Source: Lachnospiraceae bacterium
GTDB taxonomy: Bacteria > Bacillota_A > Clostridia > Lachnospirales > Lachnospiraceae
Assembly: GCA_004556565.1 (NCBI GenBank)
Contig: SFGN01000116.1
Coordinates: 1 to 6,172, forward strand
Length of the DNA: 6,172 nucleotides
Reading direction: 5' to 3'
This document shows positions 1-5,772 of this stretch, one piece after another. The notes beneath the pieces are model-generated. The model saw nothing but the letters and a program-made list of their open reading frames with translations, was not told where the DNA came from and made no database searches. The first letter of the stretch is position 1. Each line of letters starts with the position of its first letter. A program made the position numbers and the translations under genes.

Positions 1-316
1 CGCTTATTCCCGGTATTTCATCAACTATCAACTTCAGAATACTACCGATTTGTGGTATGTTCTGTGCCTCATCAATAGCCAGCAAATCAATACCATCCAG
101 CAAATGTCGATAATTGGCAATTGAGCGATTCTCCAAAAGTGCTAATGTGTCGTAGTCTTCACCGTTGAGCATCATAGTCCTACCTGAATAGTTGTCCACA
201 ATTTTACGCATCATTACCGTTTTACCAACACGGCGGGCACCAAAAATTAATACTGCTTTATTGGGCGCGATTCGTGCAGTAATCTTCTCTTGAAGTATTC
301 TATTTACTGTTTCCAT
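1..316 (-). CDS. AAA ATPase, AAA_14/DUF4143-like, N-terminal part (runs off the window)
   Basis: The reading frame starts at ATG 316-314 and stays open to base 1, giving 105 residues (METVNRILQEK...VDEIPGIS). Walker A is GARRVGKT at residues 26-33 and Walker B is LLAIDEAQ at about 78-85, with D82 and E83 placed to coordinate Mg and activate water. The GARRVGKT / short N-domain / DEAQ arrangement is typical of the predicted ATPases annotated AAA_14 with a C-terminal DUF4143, common and often multi-copy in Bacteroidetes. Their cellular role is not established. The C-terminal domain is outside the window, so only the ATPase half can be assigned. The start is supported by a good -7 box 20 bases upstream. 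AAAGG lies almost directly against the ATG, too close to be a normal Shine-Dalgarno site. The gene is AT-richer than rteC and is separated from it by a strong terminator, so it is an independent unit and perhaps not part of the ancestral transposon backbone. Confidence 0.85.
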   Translation of the reverse strand, partial: METVNRILQEKITARIAPNKAVLIFGARRVGKTVMMRKIVDNYSGRTMMLNGEDYDTLALLENRSIANYRHLLDGIDLLAIDEAQNIPQIGSILKLIVDEIPGIS

Positions 317-335
317 ACCTTTATGAATTATAGTG

Positions 336-366
336 CAAAGATAATCATAATTTTTTAATTGGCGAA
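336..366 (-). promoter_or_regulatory. Bacteroidetes-type promoter of the AAA ATPase gene
   Basis: On the minus strand a perfect -7 box TATCTTTG (consensus TAnnTTTG) lies at 343-336. A 3-of-4 match to the -33 box (TTCG for TTTG) lies at 366-363, with a 19-base spacer, the normal distance for the Bacteroides primary sigma factor. Transcription would start around 329-331, leaving a short leader of about 13-15 bases before the ATG at 316. Confidence 0.65.
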
Positions 367-564
367 TTTTACACAAAAAACAAACTGCAAAGTGGCGATT
401 TTTATAGATCAATCTTAAAGTAGTTGTTTCATCGTTCGTAGTAATTATAAATGCTAATAGCACTAATTGTTCTATTATTTCCCAGACATAATGTTTTGCA
501 GTTTATCTTTATCGGATTGAAAGGTTTCATATAGAACTAATTAGTATGTAATCAAATATAAACT
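367..564. other. AT-rich intergenic spacer without a supported gene
   Basis: No convincing reading frame is seen on either strand. The stretch is markedly AT-rich compared with rteC. The only structure noted is a 10-base inverted repeat, aaactgcaaa at 382-391 and tttgcagttt at 495-504, about 100 bases apart, which may be chance. No transposase remnant, tRNA or CRISPR-like repeat is visible. Confidence 0.5.
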
Positions 565-597
565 AAAAAGACAGGAATACATGCATCCTGTCTTTTT
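565..597. terminator. Strong bidirectional terminator downstream of rteC
   Basis: A perfect 12-base inverted repeat, aaaaagacagga at 565-576 and tcctgtcttttt at 586-597, encloses a 9-base loop. In the minus direction it sits about 20 bases past the rteC stop and its stem ends in a run of five U, as expected of an intrinsic terminator for rteC. The A-run on the other side gives the same property in the plus direction. Confidence 0.85.
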
Positions 598-615
598 ATT
601 TATAATGGATATTTT

Positions 616-1233
616 TTATCTTCTCATGCGCTCCATTTCTTCGTCGCGGAGCATTCTCTCGTTCAGTTTCTCCTGCATTCTGTTAAGGAAATAGGTGCGG
701 CTTTCGTTCTTCCGGCGTTTGATGTCTATATAGAAGCGGTAGCAGTCCTTTGATTCAACCCCGAAAATCTTGTAGAGAAGCGGGGCCAGCTGTTTGAGCG
801 GCATGTTGCCGTTGTTGATGCAGCCCATCTCGTTGATGCCGTAGATAAGTTCCACGAGGTCGATGGCGTTGCCCGTCCATTGCAGGGGTGAGGCGGGATT
901 TTCGGTTGTGTTGTCGGAGGATGTACGGATGGGGATTAGTGGTGGCACTTGGGGAGCGGCAAGGAACTTCTGCATCTTCCTCACGAAAGAGAGTGCCTTG
1001 CTGATGTAGGCTGCAACCTCCCTCTTTTCTTCGGGAAGATTGCGCACGGGATGGTGCTGCAACTCGATTTCAATGTAAGCCAGCGCAATGATGGTGCGGT
1101 TGGTGTCCACATTGCCGCTGCATAGTTCGATCACTTGCGTGGCGAAAGCCGTGTATGCCGTTTCCATATTGCAGTCCCCGGCTTCGTTTATACGGCGGAA
1201 GAACTCGGTTTCCGCCAATAAGAAATAATTCAT
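616..1233 (-). CDS. rteC: RteC, activator of the conjugative-transposon excision operon
   Basis: The 205-residue protein (MNYFLLAETEFFRR...EEMERMRR) is recognised as RteC of CTnDOT-type elements. In CTnDOT, RteC is the last protein of the tetracycline cascade. It binds an inverted repeat upstream of the excision operon (xis2c-xis2d-orf3-exc) and activates it, and it is itself switched on by RteB. Two domains are visible: a helical N-terminal domain (about 1-90) and a C-terminal domain (about 117-200). They are joined by a Pro/Ser/Thr/Asn-rich linker at about 92-115. The C-terminal domain contains a basic stretch IKRRKNESRT (171-180) and a charged amphipathic end, consistent with the winged-helix DNA-binding part known for RteC. 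The start is fixed by an in-frame TGA two codons upstream of ATG 1233. The Shine-Dalgarno match is weak, as is usual in Bacteroidetes. The gene ends in TAA and is followed by a strong terminator. The excision genes it would control are not in this window. Confidence 0.9.
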   Translation of the reverse strand: MNYFLLAETEFFRRINEAGDCNMETAYTAFATQVIELCSGNVDTNRTIIALAYIEIELQHHPVRNLPEEKREVAAYISKALSFVRKMQKFLAAPQVPPLIPIRTSSDNTTENPASPLQWTGNAIDLVELIYGINEMGCINNGNMPLKQLAPLLYKIFGVESKDCYRFYIDIKRRKNESRTYFLNRMQEKLNERMLRDEEMERMRR

Positions 1234-1315
1234 GTCCTGTCAATTTTGAAATTTTACACTCTGTTTTTCGGTATGCGCACATGAATATGATTGGCAAAAA
1301 GCGTGTACATAAAAG

Positions 1316-1352
1316 AAAAAATCCGGCACGCTCTCTGCAAGGTGCTGGATTT
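1316..1352 (-). terminator. Terminator-like hairpin in the spacer before rteC
   Basis: Plus-strand arms aaatccggcac (1319-1329) and gtgctggattt (1342-1352) pair with one C-A mismatch on the minus-strand RNA (a G-U pair on the plus-strand RNA), around a 12-base loop. In the minus direction the stem runs into six U (1321-1316), the shape of an intrinsic terminator. It lies about 90 bases past the stop of the RibD-like gene and 83 bases before the rteC start. It could end the RibD-like transcript, or act as an attenuator if the rteC promoter is farther upstream. Confidence 0.65.
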
Positions 1353-1407
1353 CAGTGTGATAATTTCTCAATTTATTTATCCGACAGGAATTGTATTCAG
1401 CTTAAAG

Positions 1408-1424
1408 TGTTCATTTACTGAACA
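1408..1424. promoter_or_regulatory. Perfect palindrome upstream of rteC, candidate regulator site
   Basis: The bases tgttca (1408-1413) and tgaaca (1419-1424) form a perfect 6-base dyad with a 5-base spacer, the format of a dimeric regulator site. It lies in the 210-base spacer before rteC, between the RibD-like stop and the terminator-like hairpin. RteB is known to activate rteC in CTnDOT, so RteB is the obvious candidate ligand. I see no clear -33/-7 promoter pair here, so the assignment is tentative. Confidence 0.35.
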
Positions 1425-1443
1425 TTCGTCCACTTTCCGGACA

Positions 1444-1857
1444 TCAAACGCACGCTTTATAGATATGGCGGACCACTCCGTTGCGGTACACCTTCTGTGA
1501 GGTCAGCGTCCATTGTCCCTGTGGCAAGGCGGACTGGAAGAAACGCTTTCCCGTTCCGGCAATGAAAGGAATCGTGTAAAGTATGATTTCATCCACCACA
1601 CGCATACGCAGCAGCCCGTTGATGTAGTCCGCCTTTTCAGGAGTGACTTCTGCCAGATAGCAGATGTCTGTTGTGGATTTCCGCCATTCGTCAAGCATAG
1701 ATATGGAATAATCCGGTGTGATATGATAAAGGGCGTTTTCCCTTATCTTATTGATGCCGCAATCTTCAAGGCGCAGTTCCTTATACGCTTTGCAACATAA
1801 CTCGGAGCTTTGACAACCGTCCATCGTGAGGACGGCAAGAATCTGTACTTTACCCAT
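1444..1857 (-). CDS. Small RibD C-terminal / dihydrofolate reductase-like protein, function unknown
   Basis: The 137-residue protein has two stretches that resemble the RibD C-terminal (DHFR-like reductase) family. The N-terminal strand LAVLTMDGCQSS (7-18) matches the SLDG-type first strand. The segment VVDEIILYTIPFIAGTGKRFF (87-107) matches the family's VDEl-hl-iP-hhGxGxrlF block. The protein is short against the usual 170-220 residues. The middle, where the family carries its glycine-rich NADPH-binding region (EGG type), is replaced by a helix-like segment (about 53-86) without that motif, so a normal reductase activity is doubtful. No frameshift or internal stop is seen, and the ends look intact, so it seems to be a compact variant rather than a broken gene. 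The start ATG 1857 has a good AAGGA seven bases upstream, unusually strong for this phylum. It sits between rteB and rteC, downstream of a structured leader. Its role in the element is unknown; a contaminating cargo gene or a small-molecule-binding regulator are both possible. Confidence 0.75.
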   Translation of the reverse strand: MGKVQILAVLTMDGCQSSELCCKAYKELRLEDCGINKIRENALYHITPDYSISMLDEWRKSTTDICYLAEVTPEKADYINGLLRMRVVDEIILYTIPFIAGTGKRFFQSALPQGQWTLTSQKVYRNGVVRHIYKACV

Positions 1858-1864
1858 TATCGTT

Positions 1865-1869
1865 TCCTT
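1865..1869 (-). promoter_or_regulatory. Shine-Dalgarno site of the RibD-like gene
   Basis: AAGGA on the minus strand with a 7-base spacer (1864-1858) to ATG 1857. This is unusual because most Bacteroidetes genes lack a recognisable site. It supports the chosen start and suggests that this gene is translated from its own leader, not by coupling to rteB. Confidence 0.6.
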
Positions 1870-1884
1870 TCGTTGGGCAAGGAC

Positions 1885-1914
1885 AAAAAAGTAGCGTGCA
1901 AATCACACTACTTT
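1885..1914 (-). terminator. Intrinsic terminator-like hairpin ahead of the RibD-like gene
   Basis: Plus-strand arms aaagtagcgtg (1888-1898) and cacactacttt (1904-1914) form an 11-base stem with one mismatch and a 5-base loop. In the minus direction the 3' arm merges into six U (1890-1885). The hairpin stands 28 bases before the RibD-like ATG, so transcripts coming from rteB, or from the promoter-like box at 2109-2116, would meet it before any downstream gene. Confidence 0.65.
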
Positions 1915-2032
1915 CGAGCGACGGCTCTGGTAAAGCCTTTTACGGAGAGTACGTGAATGCACGCTATGCGTAGGCATAGCATAAGCATCACGCAATCGTC
2001 TCCGTAGTGTCAATTTACCAGATTTTCGCTCG
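1915..2032. repeat. Nested imperfect palindrome of about 118 bases
   Basis: Complementary blocks nest in order. They are 1915-1921 with 2026-2032 (7 pairs), 1926-1934 with 2014-2022 (9), 1941-1948 with 1999-2006 (8), 1952-1960 with 1985-1992 (8, one bulged A), and 1963-1969 with 1974-1980 (7) closing a four-base loop gtag. Small internal loops separate the blocks. In total about 39 pairs form one long rod, which is far above chance and could fold as RNA or extrude as a cruciform. There is no flanking target duplication. Confidence 0.8.
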
Positions 2033-2108
2033 AAACGCCTTGCGGTCTTATGTTATATATAGGCGGCAAAAGGCTCTGCCAGTCGCCGTTACCTTCTAAT
2101 ATGTCATG

Positions 2109-2116
2109 CAAAGATA
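2109..2116 (-). promoter_or_regulatory. Perfect -7 box just past rteB
   Basis: TATCTTTG (minus strand, 2116-2109), followed by C, matches the Bacteroidetes -7 consensus TAnnTTTG exactly and lies 23 bases downstream of the rteB stop. No good TTTG is found at the -33 distance, so strength is uncertain or an activator is needed. An inverted repeat, atagcc 2114-2119 and ggctat 2137-2142, overlaps the box and the rteB stop codon and could be an operator or a weak hairpin. Confidence 0.5.
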
Positions 2117-2138
2117 GCCATTTTCAGCGAATTGCGGG

Positions 2139-3461
2139 CTATGGTTGCTCAAATTTATACTTCAATCCATATTCTTCCAGTTTATTATAGAGTGTTGTCC
2201 TGCCTATTCCAAGCAATTCGGCAGCGACCTTCCGGTTCCCGTCAGCCTGCTTCAAAGCACGCAGAATCCGCTCTTTATCTTCCTCATCGTTGCGTAGGGA
2301 GAAGCCGGTAATAGAGGTTGTTTCGGTTATCCCAAGTTCCAGATGCTCTTTCGTGACAAGTCCCGTCTGTGCCTGCAACACCGCGCCCATGATTTTCTGC
2401 CGAAGCTCGCGCACGTTGCCCGGCCATGAATGGGTCAGCAACGCTTTCCGTGCTTCGGAGCTGAATCCGCTAACCTTGCACTCCAATTCATTATTGGCAA
2501 TCTCGCGGAAAAACTCTGCCAGCGGCATGATGTCTTCCTGACAATCACGCAGCGGCGGAACGGTTATATCGAAGTCGTGCAGACGGTACAGCAAGTCCTG
2601 CCGGAAACGCTTTTCATTGACCGCCTTTTCCAGATTCTCGTTGGTGGCAGCGATAATACGGACATTGAAACTTCTATCCGTCCTGTCACCAACGGGGCGG
2701 TATCGCCGCTCCTGTATGGCACGCAGAAGCATCTGTTGGGTTTCCGGTGCGAGGTTGCCCACTTCGTCCAAAAACAGCGTGCCGCCTTCGGCTTCATGGA
2801 AATATCCTTTCTTGGCACTGTCCGCACCGGTGAATGCGCCTTTGACGTGTCCGAAAAATGCCGATGGAGCAAGCTCTTTGTTTAACGATCCGCAGTCCAC
2901 AGCCACGAACGGCTTGCCGGAACGTTTGCTTTTATCATGCAGATGGTGGGCGATATGCTCCTTGCCCGTGCCGTTCTCTCCGAATATCAGTACGCTCATG
3001 TCGGTTGGTGCTACCAGCCTTATCCGGTGCATGATTTTCCGGAAGGCGGAACCGTCACGGGCAAACACGGGCATACGGCTCCGCCCGATATTCCGCTCTT
3101 TCAGTATGGTACGGAGAAGAGGCACGAGTTTGTCCTCCACGAGTTGTTTGGGTATGTAGTCCAGCGAGCCGAGTTTCATACTTTCAACCGCCGTATGCAC
3201 TTCGGCATAGTCGGTCATGATGATGAACGGCTGCGTCATACCCTCTTTGCGCATCCAACGCAACAGGTCGATACCATTGCCGTCAGGTAGGCGCAGGTCT
3301 GAAACCACGATGTCCCCGTCAGCGGCTTGTTGCAGAAGTTTCCTCGCTGTCGAGAGGTGGAAAGCCTGCACGGTACGGAATCCCTCACGTGCCAGCAGGT
3401 TACAGACAAACTCGCAATACACGATGTTGTCCTCCACCACGATGATTTTTATCTTATCCAT
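2139..3461 (-). CDS. rteB: RteB, NtrC-family response regulator
   Basis: The 440-residue protein has the three domains of an NtrC-type activator. The receiver domain (about 3-120) has the acidic pair E10/D11, phospho-acceptor D55 (VVSDLRLP), T83 and K105. The AAA+ domain (about 132-362) has Walker A GENGTGKE (161-168), the sigma-54 contact loop GAFTGA (208-213), Walker B GGTLFLDEV (226-234), the FRQDLLYRL segment with arginine-finger candidates (286-294), and WPGNVREL (346-353). The Fis-type helix-turn-helix is at about 405-435 (DGNRKVAAELLGIGRTTLYNKL). All key residues are intact, and the size matches RteB of CTnDOT. There, RteA phosphorylates RteB and RteB activates rteC; rteB mutants cannot be induced by tetracycline. 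The ATG 3461 lies inside the end of rteA (8-base overlap, ATGGATAA), so translation is probably coupled. AAGGA is 12 bases upstream, rather far. Ends in TAG. Confidence 0.95.
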   Translation of the reverse strand: MDKIKIIVVEDNIVYCEFVCNLLAREGFRTVQAFHLSTARKLLQQAADGDIVVSDLRLPDGNGIDLLRWMRKEGMTQPFIIMTDYAEVHTAVESMKLGSLDYIPKQLVEDKLVPLLRTILKERNIGRSRMPVFARDGSAFRKIMHRIRLVAPTDMSVLIFGENGTGKEHIAHHLHDKSKRSGKPFVAVDCGSLNKELAPSAFFGHVKGAFTGADSAKKGYFHEAEGGTLFLDEVGNLAPETQQMLLRAIQERRYRPVGDRTDRSFNVRIIAATNENLEKAVNEKRFRQDLLYRLHDFDITVPPLRDCQEDIMPLAEFFREIANNELECKVSGFSSEARKALLTHSWPGNVRELRQKIMGAVLQAQTGLVTKEHLELGITETTSITGFSLRNDEEDKERILRALKQADGNRKVAAELLGIGRTTLYNKLEEYGLKYKFEQP

Positions 3462-5772
3462 TGTTGTATTTCTTCCTTTCTTCTTTTGCCAGCCGGATTA
3501 TCTCCGAACCCTTATCCAGCACAGCTCTTACGGCATTGCCTATTGCTTTGTCGTCAGGTGTGCCATTGTGATGAATCAGTTTATAAAGTTCCCTCAACGG
3601 TCTGTCGGCACGGAGTATCTCCCAAGAGCTGCGCAGGTGGTGTGTTAGGGCGTCCAGTTCCGGAAGGTCTTTCCGTTGTTCCGCATACCTGAGCGACTGC
3701 ATTTCCTTTTCTGTTTCCGTTATCAATTTCTCCAGCATGACGGCTTCATTGCCGTAGGATAGCAGGGAGGTGAAACCCGGCTTTTCATTTTGTGCCGCAT
3801 TCATGGCGCATTTATTTGAAATCTCCATCAGTTCAGATATGGAGAACGGCTTGAACAGGCATTCTGTGAATCCATGTTCTATAAGTTCCTCTTTGCCGCA
3901 ACTGCCCGAAGCGGTTGTCACGATTACCGGGATATCCCTTGAATTGCCAACGTTGGAAGTGCGCAACAGTTCCAGCAACTCGAAACCGTTTATATCCGGC
4001 ATATTCAGATCCGTCAGAAGAAGGCTGTATTCCTTTTTTCGTATCAGTTCCATCAGCTCCGCAGCATTGGTGCAGGTATCGCAGTGTATCCCTTCCTGTG
4101 CATACATTTCTTTCAGCATCAGGAGCAGCACTTCGTCATTGTCGATGGCAACCACATCGTGGAATGTATGGTTATGATGAACCTGTGTTTGATTTATCCG
4201 TTCCGGTAGTTCCTCGGCTGTCTGCATGGGGATTTCCACCGTGAAACGGCTACCTTTGCCTTTATCGCTCTCCAGACGGATTGTGCCGCCGAGCATTGTC
4301 ACAATACGCTGAACAATGGAAAGACCTAATCCGAAGCCATCCTTTGCGGCAGCGTTTGACAGACGTTCAAACGCCCCGAATACCCGTTGCTGTTCCTCTT
4401 CGGTCATACCTGTACCCGTATCTTCGACGATAAGTTTCAGCAGACCGTTATCATAATCTGCCCGCAAAGAAACACTGCCGTTCTCCGTGAACTTGATAGC
4501 GTTGGACAGCAGGTTGTTCCCGATTTGCAAGATGCGTTCCTTATCTGTACATACAAAGGCATCCTTGTGGCAATGTATTGTCAGAGTCAGTCCTTTGTTT
4601 ATGGCGATTGGCATAAACTCCGTTTCGAGCGTATGTGTGATTGCGGAAATCCTACATGCGGAGAAATTAGGCTGTTCCTTGCCGTTGTCCAGCCGGAAAA
4701 AATTCAGCAGGGTGTTCAGCATTTCACGCATGCGGTCAGAAGATTCCTGAATGTTTCGGATATACGTCCCGGTTTTATCCGTATTGCAGTCTTTCCGCAT
4801 CAGTCCGGCATAACCCGTTATTGCCGTCAGTGGTGTACGTAATTCATGGGTAATGGTATGAACGGCTTTCTTGCGAGAGGCTATCAGTGCCTCGTTTCGC
4901 TTTGCCATTTGTTGCAGTCGCTCAATTAAATCTGCGGTTTCCTGTTTATATCGCTTGATGCGGTTGGCATTTCGGTGTATGATGATATATGATATGACCA
5001 GTAGCAGTATAACGAACCCTGTCAAGCCCCCAATCTGAATGAACGACCGTTCCCGCATGGCTGTTATCTCGGCTTCCCGCTTTTGTAGGTCAGTTTGTAC
5101 TTTCCCGTCTATTTGAACAACCAGTCCTTGCAGTTGCCTGTTAAGTTCCGCATTTCGTGCGGCAAGGCTATCGGCATGAACCGATAAGCGACGGCTTTGC
5201 GCCTGTTGTTCGGTTCTCATATTCCGGTTAAAGGAACGGTGCATCGTGGTAGTCACAGTTGGTTTCGCTTCTTCCTTTTTGCCGAAGATGCCCAAGAATC
5301 CTTTTCGTTTAGGTTTCTTGGGTTGTTCTTGCACACTTTTCTGCGCGATTACGGGTACTTGACGGGGTATCTTATCGTTGATGGCTTGTTGCTGTTCAAG
5401 TATCTGCACGATTTGGCACATCTGCCGTTCCTTATCTTCGAGAAGATGGCGTACGCTGTCTATACGCTCTGCCGGATAGGTAGCTTTGAAACGGCAGAGC
5501 ATACTGTCCATTGCCATACGCTGTGCATGGTAATGTTCGATATCTTTATCGTTCCATTCCAGTATTGTTTCACCAAATAGAGAGAATTTTATCATTTGAA
5601 TATTGATATTGTTTATCTCTTTTCGGAACTCGTCTATTTTTTTATTGTCAAGTTCTAATGCTTCTATCTCCTGCCATTCATAGAAGCTATTATATGCTAT
5701 ACATCCGATAAGAACGGAGATAAGTATATACCCCAACCGTATTGTCTTATAGAAATTCCTGGATCGTTCCAT
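3454..5772 (-). CDS. rteA: RteA, membrane hybrid sensor histidine kinase with receiver and HPt-like domains
   Basis: The 772-residue protein is the sensor partner of RteB. Transmembrane segment 1 is at about 12-30 and segment 2 at about 245-266, enclosing a sensor region of some 215 residues that is largely helical, with coiled-coil-like stretches at about 35-130 and 185-240. The kinase core follows: H-box THELRTP with H309, N-box GNNLLSNAIKFT with N420/N424, G1 DTGTG (451-455) and G2 GFGLGLSI (479-486). A receiver domain at about 538-655 has D544/D546, phospho-acceptor D588 (LLLTDLNMP), T620 and K641. The C-terminal 110 residues contain HHLRSS (711-716), like the phosphate-accepting HxLKG motif of HPt domains, with H711 as candidate. 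This would allow a His-Asp-His-Asp relay ending on RteB D55. The predicted periplasmic part holds an odd basic segment, PKKPKRKGFLGIFGKKEE (151-168). The signal sensed is not established. The start ATG 5772 shares its first base with the tetQ stop codon (TAATG). Confidence 0.95.
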   Translation of the reverse strand: MERSRNFYKTIRLGYILISVLIGCIAYNSFYEWQEIEALELDNKKIDEFRKEINNINIQMIKFSLFGETILEWNDKDIEHYHAQRMAMDSMLCRFKATYPAERIDSVRHLLEDKERQMCQIVQILEQQQAINDKIPRQVPVIAQKSVQEQPKKPKRKGFLGIFGKKEEAKPTVTTTMHRSFNRNMRTEQQAQSRRLSVHADSLAARNAELNRQLQGLVVQIDGKVQTDLQKREAEITAMRERSFIQIGGLTGFVILLLVISYIIIHRNANRIKRYKQETADLIERLQQMAKRNEALIASRKKAVHTITHELRTPLTAITGYAGLMRKDCNTDKTGTYIRNIQESSDRMREMLNTLLNFFRLDNGKEQPNFSACRISAITHTLETEFMPIAINKGLTLTIHCHKDAFVCTDKERILQIGNNLLSNAIKFTENGSVSLRADYDNGLLKLIVEDTGTGMTEEEQQRVFGAFERLSNAAAKDGFGLGLSIVQRIVTMLGGTIRLESDKGKGSRFTVEIPMQTAEELPERINQTQVHHNHTFHDVVAIDNDEVLLLMLKEMYAQEGIHCDTCTNAAELMELIRKKEYSLLLTDLNMPDINGFELLELLRTSNVGNSRDIPVIVTTASGSCGKEELIEHGFTECLFKPFSISELMEISNKCAMNAAQNEKPGFTSLLSYGNEAVMLEKLITETEKEMQSLRYAEQRKDLPELDALTHHLRSSWEILRADRPLRELYKLIHHNGTPDDKAIGNAVRAVLDKGSEIIRLAKEERKKYNNG

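Larger units (their letters stand above)
1885..2102 (-). ncRNA. Candidate small RNA or structured 5' leader between rteB and the RibD-like gene
   Basis: Read on the minus strand, this stretch has the three marks of an RNA gene: a perfect Bacteroidetes -7 box (2116-2109), a long nested stem-loop (2032-1915), and an intrinsic-terminator hairpin with six U (1914-1885). An extra hairpin (ggcggca 2062-2068 with the region 2077-2087) lies near the predicted 5' end. No open reading frame of useful size is present. The product would be about 215 nucleotides. If the terminator is read through, the same RNA would be the leader of the RibD-like gene. CTnDOT is known to make a trans-acting small RNA, RteR, that lowers transfer-gene expression. 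I cannot tell from sequence alone whether this is related to it. The 5' end is an estimate from the -7 box. Confidence 0.5.

Noticed and set aside
334..345. CTnDOT-type attachment core (GTAnnTTTGC) at the ATPase promoter
   Set aside because: The minus strand reads TTATCTTTGC, which matches seven of the eight fixed positions, but it is fully explained as a -7 promoter box, and no integrase or second site is in the window. The same near match occurs at 2109-2116.
1155..1500. Plus-strand frames of 69-88 codons across the rteC start and its leader
   Set aside because: They cross the rteC coding region and the terminator-like hairpin and have no recognisable protein features.
1444..1857. Frameshifted pseudogene of a full-length RibD-like reductase
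   Set aside because: Start, ribosome binding site and C-terminal block are intact, and no continuing family sequence is seen in the other frames or upstream, where the structured region begins.
1915..2032. Integron attC site or MITE
   Set aside because: There are no RYYYAAC/GTTRRRY core sites, and the flanks show no target-site duplication.
1885..2102. FMN riboswitch ahead of the RibD-like gene
   Set aside because: The conserved RFN-element sequence blocks are not present, and the fold is a single long rod, not a multi-branched junction.
2430..3290. Several plus-strand open frames of 80-180 codons opposite rteB
   Set aside because: They are antisense shadows of a well-conserved response regulator, have no family resemblance, and overlap one another in different frames.
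3770..5580. Plus-strand open frames of 87-151 codons opposite rteA
   Set aside because: They lie entirely within rteA, whose kinase and receiver motifs are intact; no promoter or domain supports them.
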